A stretch of DNA of 39,288 nucleotides from Patescibacteria group bacterium (GTDB lineage Bacteria > Patescibacteriota > Dojkabacteria > JAKAPS01): positions 1 through 39,288 of the forward strand of contig JANWIC010000007.1 of assembly GCA_025450075.1 (NCBI GenBank). Direction: 5' to 3'. The notes under the pieces were generated by a model. It saw nothing but the letters and a program-made list of their open reading frames with translations. It was not told where the DNA came from and ran no database searches. This document shows positions 24,560-31,194 of the stretch, piece after piece. Position numbers and translations under genes: made by a program. Numbering within the stretch: the stretch's first letter is position 1; every line of letters starts with the position of its first letter.

Positions 24560-24826
24560 TTATTTTACAATGTTAAATCTGTTCACCATATTTCCGTCAA
24601 TTTCCACCTTCCCGAGAAATTCTTCAAGGGATCTAATCCAGACAATTCCTTCTCCATAATCTGAACGATAGATTACAGCAACTGTTTCAGTTGCTTCAAT
24701 TACACCCAATCCAAGGATTGTATAAAATAAATCAGGGTGTTTGTAATGATACCACTGTTGACCCTCGTGAACTTGTTTTGCAGCTTCATCAAGTTCTTGT
24801 CGTAAATCTTGTTGATTTTCTGCCAT
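24560..24826 (-). CDS. DUF1653-family protein
   Basis: An 88-residue protein of the DUF1653 family, small and beta-rich, of unknown function. Family features are WYHYKHPDLFYTILGLGV, ATETVAVIYRSDYGEGIVWIR, LEEFLGKVEIDG and a final VNRFNIV. I chose ATG 24826 (MAENQQDLRQEL) because an extended -10 (TG-TATAAT, about 24855-24850) overlaps the alternative TTG start at 24850. The first 28 residues are helical and highly charged, ahead of the DUF1653 core. It stands alone. Confidence 0.85.
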   Translation of the reverse strand: MAENQQDLRQELDEAAKQVHEGQQWYHYKHPDLFYTILGLGVIEATETVAVIYRSDYGEGIVWIRSLEEFLGKVEIDGNMVNRFNIVK

Positions 24827-24901
24827 GTTTTCTGATGAATTATGTACCAATTATACATGAGTAATTATGAAAAGCAAGAAAGATGGTTTTGAGTTTGTAC
24901 T

Positions 24902-24947
24902 ACGGATTCCGGAAGCGTCGGACAGTATTCGAACTTGGTTTATGCAT
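24902..24947 (+). repeat. Weak copy of the dispersed repeat
   Basis: It shares ACGGA, GACA, TTCGAACT and TTTATG in order with the copies at 25806 and 27203, but with only about 60% similarity by eye. It lies between the DUF1653 and methyltransferase genes and overlaps the end of the latter. Confidence 0.35.
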
Positions 24948-25737
24948 AATCCTCTTTATTACTCTTAATTTTTTTTGAAGTAAATAAAATAAACAGAGGC
25001 AATTTTGAATATGATTCCCAAAATCTCAAGTCCACTTCTTTGACTGCTTCTAATGGCTTTGGTTCCACGATTCGTTCAATTTGAAAATTAGTTTCTTTGA
25101 GCTCGTCTGTCATTTGTGAAATAGGTCTAGCAAAGAAGCTAATAGTAAAGTCTGTACTCCAACTGTCACTTCGTATTTCATTGTTAAAATAGTCGCCAAA
25201 TATTTCAATTGTTTTGCTTAGTTTATTTTTTCTATAACCAATAATTCTGGAAGTTTCATTTTCATCCTTATTTTTGCACGCATTATCGAGTAGGGGGTGG
25301 GTTGTTGAAAATTGAAGTAGTCCATCAATTTTCAATACCCTGTTAATTTCATTTAACAGATTAATCCAAGATTGAACATAATGAAAGGTGAGTGAGGAAT
25401 AGACAAAGTCAAAGGTGCTATCTACAAAATCAAGCTTCTCCATATCCATCACAAAAAATTCAATTTCAGGGAATGCCTTCTTTGCTTGTTTGATCATTCC
25501 TTCTGATATATCAATTCCGACTACTCTATTAGCCCCAAGTGATTTTAAATGAGCACATTCCTCACCTGTTCCACAACCTATACAGAGTATATCTTTTCCC
25601 TCTAAGTTTGGAAGTATTTTATACATCGCTGGCTTTTCCAAATATTCATGAGCAATATTTGATCCTTTTCTAATATCTTTAGCCCAGGCTTCTGCATTCT
25701 TGTTATATGATTGAATGGTAGATGGATCTGTAGACAT
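24940..25737 (-). CDS. Class I SAM-dependent methyltransferase (UbiE-like)
   Basis: Rossmann-fold methyltransferase of 265 residues. SAM binding: ILCIGCGTGEECAHL (about 50-64), acidic loop VVGIDIS (72-78), VMDMEKLDF (94-102) and motif IV FDFVYSSLTFHYV. The order is typical of UbiE/Methyltransf_11 proteins acting on small molecules or lipids. The C-terminal half (after 150) carries a helical cap that would set specificity, but it is not recognised. It stands alone; the ATG at 25737 follows a TATAAT-like TATAATTGAAG on the opposite strand only, so the promoter on its own strand is uncertain. Confidence 0.88.
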   Translation of the reverse strand: MSTDPSTIQSYNKNAEAWAKDIRKGSNIAHEYLEKPAMYKILPNLEGKDILCIGCGTGEECAHLKSLGANRVVGIDISEGMIKQAKKAFPEIEFFVMDMEKLDFVDSTFDFVYSSLTFHYVQSWINLLNEINRVLKIDGLLQFSTTHPLLDNACKNKDENETSRIIGYRKNKLSKTIEIFGDYFNNEIRSDSWSTDFTISFFARPISQMTDELKETNFQIERIVEPKPLEAVKEVDLRFWESYSKLPLFILFTSKKIKSNKEDYA

Positions 25738-25805
25738 AAGTTTATGTAATTTATGAAAGTATAGCAGATATAATTGAAGAGTTGTATTTCAGTTTGTTCG
25801 ATTTT

Positions 25806-25853
25806 CGAAAACGGAGAGAGTTAGACAATCTTCGAACTCATTTCATGTATCAA
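25806..25853 (+). repeat. Dispersed repeat, left-end copy
   Basis: AAAACGGAGAGAG, TTAGACAAT, CTTCGAACTCATTTCATG. About 80% alike by eye to 27203-27250, and its first 28 nt match the minus strand of 1049-1076. It lies upstream of the methyltransferase gene. Confidence 0.55.
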
Positions 25854-25872
25854 ACTTCGAAAGTTCAATTCC

Positions 25873-25980
25873 TTAATGATTAATAACCTCAATCTTTTTA
25901 TCAGTAGCATCAAGTTTAAAGATTCCTCCTATTGGATAAGTAATTCTAGGGAAAGTATGACCAAAATCAACATTCCTGAT
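25873..25980 (-). pseudogene. 3' fragment of an S66-family LD-carboxypeptidase gene
   Basis: An open frame without a start codon reads IRNVDFGHTFPRITYPIGG, then IFKLDATDKKIEVINH, then TAA. NVDFGHTxPxITxPIG is the C-terminal signature of S66 peptidases (LD-carboxypeptidase/MccF), with its catalytic His. A TAA lies directly in front. The Ser- and Glu-bearing N-terminal parts are absent, so this is a dead remnant. Its start coincides with the edge of repeat copy 25967-26018. Confidence 0.7.
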
Positions 25981-26018
25981 TTAAGCGTAATTTCAGTACC
26001 CCTTCTTCTCCACACTAT
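25967..26018 (+). repeat. Dispersed repeat, right-end copy
   Basis: CATTCCTGATTTAAG, GTAATTTCAGTACCCC, CTCCACACTA. About 80% alike by eye to the minus strand of 966-1018. It lies 110-210 nt from the left-end copy at 25806, with the S66 remnant in between, and touches the 3' end of the membrane-protein gene (26015). Confidence 0.5.
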
Positions 26019-26719
26019 AAAGAAGATTGAACTTTGCTTATTGCAGCTATATTTCCAATACCTCTTCCAAGCATCCCAAGAAAAGCTCCACCAATTGTCG
26101 CAATAGGAAGAACAGTTATGAAAGATCGCATATTATCATCATTAATAAAGTCCCGCATTGTATGATATGTATGCTGGTTGGCAAATCCCCATATTTTATC
26201 TGATTGTTGACTTACAATGTTTAAGAACATATTATCAACAACAATAAAAGTTACAAGAATACATGCAGCAGTAATAAAGGATGTAACAGCACCTCCGATA
26301 GCAGCATCTTTCAATGATTTTGTCTTTCTACTTGCAATAATTCCTCCAATTGCAATAAGAATAAAATATCCAAAGTATGCTATGGTAATAATAGATCCGT
26401 TATCAGGAGCGTTGTTTGTAAAAATTACATTTGTAAAGACAACTGCAATGGAAGAAATAACTCCAAGAACAATACCAAACCAAAATTTATTCATGGTATT
26501 TTTCCTTCTTGTAAGAAATAAAATAAAGTATTCATGTATAATATTTTTTAATTCATCCAGAATTGTTTTTATCCAAAATATCATTCCAATGGTATAACTT
26601 AGCTTCTCATCATTATATCTATCGGCAAATGTTTGCATCATTGATTTTTGAAATCTTTTTTTAAATTCTTTTGGATAGAATTGAATGATGCTTTGATATA
26701 AAGTTATTGCCTGTTTCAT
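26015..26719 (-). CDS. Membrane protein co-transcribed with a PadR regulator
   Basis: A 234-residue protein with a cytoplasmic N-terminal region (about 1-70). Its pattern (ITLYQSIIQFYPKEFKKRF, then MMQTFADRY) resembles the prefix domain often fused to PadR-linked permeases. At least four membrane helices follow (about 78-100, 110-130, 140-165 and 195-220). It overlaps the PadR gene by 4 nt (ATGA), which shows translational coupling. PadR/membrane-protein pairs of this type often answer envelope stress or drugs. The molecular role is unknown; there is no ATPase beside it. Confidence 0.75.
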   Translation of the reverse strand: MKQAITLYQSIIQFYPKEFKKRFQKSMMQTFADRYNDEKLSYTIGMIFWIKTILDELKNIIHEYFILFLTRRKNTMNKFWFGIVLGVISSIAVVFTNVIFTNNAPDNGSIITIAYFGYFILIAIGGIIASRKTKSLKDAAIGGAVTSFITAACILVTFIVVDNMFLNIVSQQSDKIWGFANQHTYHTMRDFINDDNMRSFITVLPIATIGGAFLGMLGRGIGNIAAISKVQSSL

Positions 26720-27069
26720 AATTGAATTGAAAGAAGATTGGATAAATTACTACTTTGTACTAAGAGAGTAATATCATTCATCCGTTGAACCTCAGCTCCT
26801 AACGCTTCACTACCCTTTTTGGTAATTCGGTAATACTTTCTTGGCACAGCATCTACACCTTTTTTCTCCTCGCTTTCCTCAATAAGCTGATCTTCAAGCA
26901 TACGCTTTAATGAGCCGTACAGTGTACCGTTTCCCATAGAAATTTTTCCGCTACTATCATTTCGTACTTGTTTCATAATTTCATACCCATGCATTTCTTT
27001 TCTTGCAAGAGCAAGAAGTATGTAAAAGACAGCTGGTGTTAATGGTTTATATGTTTGAATGATTTTCAT
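26716..27069 (-). CDS. PadR-family transcriptional regulator
   Basis: Winged-helix regulator of about 117 residues. LTPAVFYILLALARKEMHGYEIMKQV is the characteristic PadR N-terminus, followed by GNGTLYGSLKRMLEDQLIEE (recognition helix) and the wing VPRKYYRITKKGSEAL, then a dimerisation helix. I chose ATG 27069 because TATAAT (27081-27076) ends 6 nt before it, which puts the longer upstream start (27135) ahead of the promoter. The mRNA is probably leaderless. The inverted repeat over the -35 box (27094-27110) is a good candidate for autoregulation, as is usual in the family. Confidence 0.92.
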   Translation of the reverse strand: MKIIQTYKPLTPAVFYILLALARKEMHGYEIMKQVRNDSSGKISMGNGTLYGSLKRMLEDQLIEESEEKKGVDAVPRKYYRITKKGSEALGAEVQRMNDITLLVQSSNLSNLLSIQL

Positions 27070-27075
27070 ATACTT

Positions 27076-27110
27076 ATTATATGTCCGTAACAGACCTATC
27101 GTCAATAGGT
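27076..27110 (-). promoter_or_regulatory. Promoter and candidate operator of the PadR operon
   Basis: TTGACG (27105-27100), 18 nt, TATAAT (27081-27076), then 6 nt to the ATG. A perfect inverted repeat ACCTAT-N5-ATAGGT (27094-27110) encloses the -35 box, and a second imperfect dyad GTCTG-TTA-CGGAC lies in the spacer. A dimer bound here would block RNA polymerase. Confidence 0.75.
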
Positions 27111-27202
27111 GAAGGTGAGAAAATAGCCCTAACATCTCATCCTCCTATCAAATGGCAGCACTGGTAACTATTGTTGCTATAGGAGGATTTGTTGGTTTGG
27201 AC

Positions 27203-27250
27203 AAAACGGGAGGAGATAGACGTTCTTCGAACTCATTTTATGTTCCAAAG
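27203..27250 (+). repeat. Dispersed repeat, left-end copy
   Basis: AAAACGGGAGGAG, ATAGACG, TTCTTCGAACTCATTTTATG. It pairs by similarity with 25806-25853. It lies in the 300-bp gap between the PadR and cutA genes. Confidence 0.5.
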
Positions 27251-27348
27251 TTTAAACGTTGATTACAAATTATAATTCTTCTTCAAAAAGATAGGTTTTT
27301 CTTGCAAAGTGTGTTTTACAAGTTATTCTATACAGATCAATAAATTGA

Positions 27349-27411
27349 TATAATCTGAATGTTATGAATAAAGATAAAATAAGTCAGTTCTGCAAGATAA
27401 TATTTACATGA
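27349..27411 (+). promoter_or_regulatory. -10 box and short upstream ORF before cutA
   Basis: TATAAT (27349-27354) is followed 9 nt later by an ATG that opens a 15-codon ORF (MNKDKISQFCKIIFT, stop at 27411). The cutA ATG comes 29 nt later. The short ORF has no codon bias for one amino acid and no hairpin follows, so it may be chance. Confidence 0.3.
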
Positions 27412-27440
27412 ACCTTTACTACATTAAATGAATTAATAAA

Positions 27441-27743
27441 ATGAAGATGATCTATGTGACTTTAAATAATGTTGATGAAGCAAGAAAAATAGGCAGAGAA
27501 CTGCTAGATAAGAAATTGGCTAATTGTGTTAATTTCTTTCCTATTACCTGTATGTACAATTGGGAAAATGAGATCACAGAAGAGCCAGAAGTAGTTCTCA
27601 TTATTAAAACACAAGATGATATGTTTGAAGCAGTCGAAAAAGTCGTTAAATCAAATATTGATTATACTGATTTTATTGGTCAGATTCATGTTGACAAGAT
27701 CAATGACGAATTTCAAAGTTGGCTCAACGAAATTGTACATTAA
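27441..27743 (+). CDS. cutA: CutA1 family protein
   Basis: A 100-residue protein of the PII-like, trimeric CutA1 family. MIYVTLNNVDEARKIGRELLDKKLANCVNFFPI and MYNWENEITEEPEVVLIIKT are near-canonical, and the HVDKINDEFQSWLNE tail corresponds to the trimer-forming C-terminal part. CutA1 is linked to divalent-cation tolerance in E. coli, but its biochemical role is still unclear. The start at 27441 has a second in-frame ATG two codons later. It is followed 11 nt downstream by a broken cupin gene on the same strand, possibly a former operon partner. Confidence 0.93.
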   Translation: MKMIYVTLNNVDEARKIGRELLDKKLANCVNFFPITCMYNWENEITEEPEVVLIIKTQDDMFEAVEKVVKSNIDYTDFIGQIHVDKINDEFQSWLNEIVH

Positions 27744-27754
27744 CCATTATATTT

Positions 27755-28267
27755 ATGTTAAATAAACAACAAGCTCATCTTGGTGCATTTGAATTTGAAG
27801 GAATCTTACAATCCACTACTTTTGTAGAAACTGTAGATGTTAAAACAGGTGTACAGTGTGATGTGTATACATTTGATAATGATAAATAGAAAGACTTAGG
27901 AATAATTCATATTGCAGCAGGTTGTAAGACCCCATTACAGAAGGTATTAAAAGGAGATAAAACAATTGAGGGGTATATTTCAGGAAGCGGGAAACTTATT
28001 ATAATTAGAATTGATGGCTCAAAGGTTGAGTACACTGTTGATGAATCAACACAAAAGCCATTTGAGATAATAGTAGCTATTGGAGAACAAATGCAATGGC
28101 AAGCTGATCCAAATTCTCCACTAGAGGCTTATGAGATTTGCTATCCTCCTTATCAAGATGGTCGGTACGAAAATCTTCTTGAAGAAATCGGATTTCTCCG
28201 TTCTCATCACTCATTAATATCAATAATATTTTCAAGCAAGAAAACGTATCTATCGAAACGAAAATAA
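27755..28267 (+). pseudogene. Cupin-like gene with a premature TAG
   Basis: A 170-codon frame opens at ATG 27755 (MLNKQQAHLGAFEFEGILQS) and is interrupted once, by TAG at 27887-27889 between DNDK and KDLGIIHIAAGCKTPLQKV. The remainder reads as a cupin of the kind found in CPR genomes: GYISGSGKLIIIRIDGSKVEYTV, then IIVAIGEQMQWQAD, then LEAYEICYPPYQDGRYENL. After ENLLEE the sequence looks atypical up to TAA at 28267. One base change (GAG, CAG or AAG to TAG) explains the stop. Confidence 0.8.
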
Positions 28268-28317
28268 CGCCTAACAATAGTGAGAAATGGAGCTTTGAGC
28301 CTGTTATGAGTTTAAAA

Positions 28318-28405
28318 CGGAGAGAGAGAGATTCGAACTCTCGCGGCGGTTTCCCACCCTAAGGGTTTAGCAAACCCTCCCCTTCAGCCACTTGGGTATC
28401 TCTCC
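28318..28405 (-). tRNA. tRNA-Ser (GCU anticodon)
   Basis: The 88-nt gene folds as a class II tRNA. Acceptor arms are GGAGAGA (5') and TCTCTCC (3'), discriminator G. The D-stem is CCC/GGG with the loop AAGTGGCTGAA. The anticodon arm AGGGT-TTGCTAA-ACCCT has anticodon GCT, which reads AGC/AGU serine codons. A long variable arm (GGTGG-GAAA-CCGCC) and T-arm GAGAG-TTCGAAT-CTCTC complete it. CCA is not encoded. Confidence 0.97.
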
Positions 28406-28460
28406 ATAGCTAATTGCACATGGAGTATAACAAAAATTGAGATGCTTTCCAATAACTTGC

Positions 28461-29765
28461 TTATTGTATATTCGCCTGACGAGTTAGTTTCTTTATTTCG
28501 ACGAGTGCCTTGGATCGATATCTTTCAGCAAATGAATAAAGTCCTTTTAGTGGAATCTTTTCAATATGTATCCCTTTCTTATCATCTTTAATCATGGAAA
28601 GTAATGCACCTGCGGACCATGCCTGCACTTTACATGCTTCAGAATATTCAAAGATTCTTCCTTCTTTACTGACACAATACAGTTCTGGGATATGTCCCAA
28701 ATCCTTTATTGCTCTGGATAACTTATTTTTAATTTCATGTGCGTCTTTTTCAAAACCATAGCGTCGCAAACCTTCATAAAATATCCAGTTATCATGAGGC
28801 CAAATTGATCCGTTATGATATGAATGAGGGTTAAACATCTTTTCACCAGTTGAAAGTGTTCGAAGACCAAATGATGTCATCATATCATTTTGAAAAAGCC
28901 TGTTTCGGATCATAAGTGCATGCTCCTGGTCAACAACTCCGGTATAGAGTAAATATCCTGGGTTTGATGTGATGATGCTGAACTTATTGAAATCTTTATC
29001 AATTGCTGCAGCATAAAAGTTTTCTTCAGGCATGAAAAAACAATTATGGATGTTTTCTTGCAATTGCTTTTCGATTCCTTTGAAATAGTCAAAAAGCATT
29101 TTCCCTTCATCTGAAAAGTAGGGAAGCAATATATCAAGATGATGAATCATTTCATATTGCAATCCCTGCACTTCTATATATGCTACTGGATAACTCGGAA
29201 GTGACCCGTCTTTGTATGAAAGTGAATCAAATGAATCTTTCCAATTCTGGTTTGATATTCCGTTTGGATTCATCCTTTGTGTTGTTACAAACAGGAAATT
29301 GTTCTGGTGATTTTTTATCCAAATGAGGGCTTCCTCAATTGATGAAATAAGGGAAGCAATAGTATTCGTATCTCTTGTGTAATGTAGGTATTTTTCTGCT
29401 AAAATAACATACAAAATTGTTGCATCAACTGTACCGTAGTATGGGAAATCCCATCCATTTGCGACAAGAGCTTCATATACCTCATCTTTTATAACTCTAT
29501 CCTCATGAACGATCTTCCCTCTCTCTTCTTCTCTTTTTTCATTGTATTCTTTCCCTTGGGTTTGCATCAGTTTAAGAAGCGTGAATTTTGCAACTTCAGG
29601 GTAAAGTTTAATAAGCTCTAGAGAAGTAATAGCGGCATCTCTGCCAAAGAAGCAATGGAATTTACCTAGACTGGCATTTAGCCATCCGTTTTCATTCCGT
29701 AAATCGTGAATGTTGTGTGTTGCGACAGATTTAATATTCATGAGAAAAGCTTTTGGGAATAACAT
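28461..29765 (-). CDS. Amylo-alpha-1,6-glucosidase-like glycoside hydrolase
   Basis: A 434-residue (alpha/alpha)6-barrel enzyme of the glycogen-debranching / GH63-GH15-like group. Seen are the substrate motif FHCFFGRDAAITSLELIKLYPEVA near residue 40, GTVDATILYVILAEKYL (about 110), WKDSFDSLSYKDG, and the C-terminal catalytic region YHNGSIWPHDNWIFYEGLRRYGF. Proteins of this type act on alpha-glucans or trehalose-like glycosides, here presumably stored or scavenged glucan. No signal peptide, so it is cytosolic. The promoter TTGACA-N17-TATTAT sets the start at ATG 29765. The N-terminal domain of full debranching enzymes is absent. Confidence 0.9.
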   Translation of the reverse strand: MLFPKAFLMNIKSVATHNIHDLRNENGWLNASLGKFHCFFGRDAAITSLELIKLYPEVAKFTLLKLMQTQGKEYNEKREEERGKIVHEDRVIKDEVYEALVANGWDFPYYGTVDATILYVILAEKYLHYTRDTNTIASLISSIEEALIWIKNHQNNFLFVTTQRMNPNGISNQNWKDSFDSLSYKDGSLPSYPVAYIEVQGLQYEMIHHLDILLPYFSDEGKMLFDYFKGIEKQLQENIHNCFFMPEENFYAAAIDKDFNKFSIITSNPGYLLYTGVVDQEHALMIRNRLFQNDMMTSFGLRTLSTGEKMFNPHSYHNGSIWPHDNWIFYEGLRRYGFEKDAHEIKNKLSRAIKDLGHIPELYCVSKEGRIFEYSEACKVQAWSAGALLSMIKDDKKGIHIEKIPLKGLYSFAERYRSKALVEIKKLTRQANIQ

Positions 29766-29777
29766 TTATTGCTCATA

Positions 29778-29806
29778 ATAATATACCAGTATGTCATTTA
29801 TGTCAA
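29778..29806 (-). promoter_or_regulatory. Promoter of the amylo-1,6-glucosidase-like gene
   Basis: Consensus TTGACA (29806-29801), 17 nt, TATTAT (29783-29778), then 12 nt to the ATG. There is no Shine-Dalgarno. Confidence 0.75.
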
Positions 29807-29829
29807 AAGTATCATATAATTTAAAGGTA

Positions 29830-29861
29830 CGGGAAAACCTGGCTATTCCCGATGAGTTTTC
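29830..29861 (+). promoter_or_regulatory. 5'UTR with two alternative hairpins upstream of the EVE gene
   Basis: CGGGAA (29830-29835) can pair with TTCCCG (29846-29851). The overlapping GAAAAC (29833-29838) can pair with GTTTTC (29856-29861). The two stems exclude each other. A TATAAT at about 29815 would give a UTR of roughly 60 nt, long for this genome. Confidence 0.4.
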
Positions 29862-29881
29862 ACTTCAACAAAATTTAAAAA

Positions 29882-30271
29882 ATGGAATATTTTTTAGCAA
29901 AAACTGATCCTGATACCTACTCTATTCAAGATTTAGAAAAAGATAAAGAAACTGTATGGGATGGAGTACATAATTTTCAAGCAATTAATGTCATCAAATC
30001 GATGAAATTTGGTGACAAGATGCTTATATACCATAGCGGTGGTGAGAGCGCAATTGTAGGAATAGCAACAATTGTATCCGATCCTAGGAAAAACGAAAAA
30101 GATCCGAGACAAAGTTGGGTTGTGGATGTTCGCTTTGAAAAGATTTTTGAAAAACCAGTTACATTAAAAGAAATAAAGGAAAGTGGAATGTTTAACGACT
30201 GGAAGCTTGTGTCTCAAGGAAGGTTATCAACGATGCCAGTACCGAAGGATTTTTTAGACTGGATTCATTAA
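29882..30271 (+). CDS. EVE-domain protein
   Basis: A 129-residue single-domain protein of the PUA-like EVE family, which binds modified bases in DNA or RNA. It reads YFLAKTDPDTYSIQDLEKD, then VWDGVHNFQAINVIKSMKFGDKMLIYHSGGESAIVGIATIVSDP, then the C-terminal LVSQGRLSTMPVPKDFLDWI. The aromatic cage residues of the family (W, Y, S/R in QGRLSxMPV) are present. Some EVE proteins are linked to restriction of modified DNA, others to RNA modification. No nuclease is beside this one. Its TAA shares TTAA with the stop of the convergent orphan. Confidence 0.93.
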   Translation: MEYFLAKTDPDTYSIQDLEKDKETVWDGVHNFQAINVIKSMKFGDKMLIYHSGGESAIVGIATIVSDPRKNEKDPRQSWVVDVRFEKIFEKPVTLKEIKESGMFNDWKLVSQGRLSTMPVPKDFLDWIH

Positions 30272-30705
30272 TATGAATAAGCTAACCAGCGAGATTTAGC
30301 ATGTTGTAACATAAGTTGAATTGCATGACTAAGCTGTACATGAATTGGACTAACCTTTATGTTATCAGGTATTGATTCCCATATTCCGGGTCTTTTTAAT
30401 TTGATGTTTCCTAAAATCCTATCCATATATTCACCATCCCCATCAATTAATCCTAAAATCTCTGCTGATACACTTTCGATTAAACTTCCTTCTTGAACAG
30501 TAAGATTTCTTTCTAATTGTGAAGGTGTAGCACGTACCCATATTTTTCGAAACTCTCTAAATTGAAACTGGGTATCAATTGGATCATTTGAAAAAGGGTA
30601 TTGGTTTTCAAAATCATAAATTGTTTGGACAACTTGATTTGCAAAAACCTTTTCAAAACTATTTGGAGCTGATAAGCCTTCTTGAGCAAGAACTGAATTA
30701 CTCAT
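30268..30705 (-). CDS. Hypothetical protein
   Basis: I do not recognise this 145-residue protein. It is predicted helical and soluble. Notable segments are FANQVVQTIYDFENQYPF (about 21-38), FREFRKIWVRATPSQLERNL, and a C-terminal helix HVQLSHAIQLMLQHAKSRWLAY. There is no Cys and no metal or nucleotide motif. It overlaps the EVE gene tail-to-tail by 4 nt. About 55 bp separate it from the ASCH gene upstream on the same strand, so it may be part of a dehydrogenase-ASCH-orphan transcription unit. Confidence 0.55.
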   Translation of the reverse strand: MSNSVLAQEGLSAPNSFEKVFANQVVQTIYDFENQYPFSNDPIDTQFQFREFRKIWVRATPSQLERNLTVQEGSLIESVSAEILGLIDGDGEYMDRILGNIKLKRPGIWESIPDNIKVSPIHVQLSHAIQLMLQHAKSRWLAYSY

Positions 30706-30758
30706 AATTGCTGGAATAAATCATTGAGATCATATATGAATAGTCAATTGCTGTCAAG

Positions 30759-31193
30759 CTAAGGAATTCGTATTGCAGAAATATCAGCTAAACTGATCCA
30801 AGCGGCCATCGACCCAAATCCCTTTTTGTTAATTTTGAACGGTTCAACAATTTGAGGATTTGTAATATGGATAAATATAGCATATCTTTTATTCTTGAAC
30901 CTCTCGAAAAAATTAGAAATGTCACTTTCTTCAATGCCATCAGGAATGTAGTAGGTATTTAGAAGCTTTTGTATCTCTTCAGGGGAATTGCATATATATT
31001 GCTCAACATTTGTAACTGTTGCTTTAAGAATAACCGGGCCACCTGTATTTTTGAAATAAATGATATCTCCTTTTTGCACAATATCCCATGGCTTTGATTT
31101 ATTCATAAACCATCTGGATTCGATAGTTTTTGCCCCTTCCAAAATCTTTGGAATCATATTCCAGGTAGGGGTCATAATTGCTACATGTTCCAT
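30759..31193 (-). CDS. ASCH-domain (PUA-like) protein
   Basis: About 144 residues with an ASCH fold: MTPTWNMIPKILEGAKTIESRW, KPWDIVQKGDIIYFKNTGGPVILKATVTNVEQY, and a C-terminal strand GFGSMAAWISL. The GAKTIESRW / GDIIYF / KATV pattern is typical of ASCH proteins, which bind RNA or modified nucleosides; some hydrolyse N4-acetylcytidine. I chose ATG 31193, one nt after the dehydrogenase's TGA, over ATG 31247 inside that gene; tight coupling with the dehydrogenase is likely. It is the second PUA-like protein within 1.5 kb. Confidence 0.85.
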   Translation of the reverse strand: MEHVAIMTPTWNMIPKILEGAKTIESRWFMNKSKPWDIVQKGDIIYFKNTGGPVILKATVTNVEQYICNSPEEIQKLLNTYYIPDGIEESDISNFFERFKNKRYAIFIHITNPQIVEPFKINKKGFGSMAAWISLADISAIRIP

Positions 31194-31194
31194 C

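Noticed and set aside
25806-25853. Repeat copies as tRNA 3' remnants, since TTCGAA and GGAGAGAG recall the tRNA-Ser gene
   Set aside because: The distance from the TTCGAA loop to the acceptor-like part is about six nt too long and no T-stem can form.
27270-27395. A start-less minus-strand frame ending KTHFARKTYLFEEEL
   Set aside because: It overlaps the likely cutA promoter region and matches no family I recognise.
28265-28285. GCCTAACAA directly after the cupin pseudogene stop, and GTTAGAC at 25820, resembling integron attC core sites
   Set aside because: Neither has a partner core site in inverted orientation at a suitable distance. Genes alternate strands and have their own promoters, and no integrase is present.
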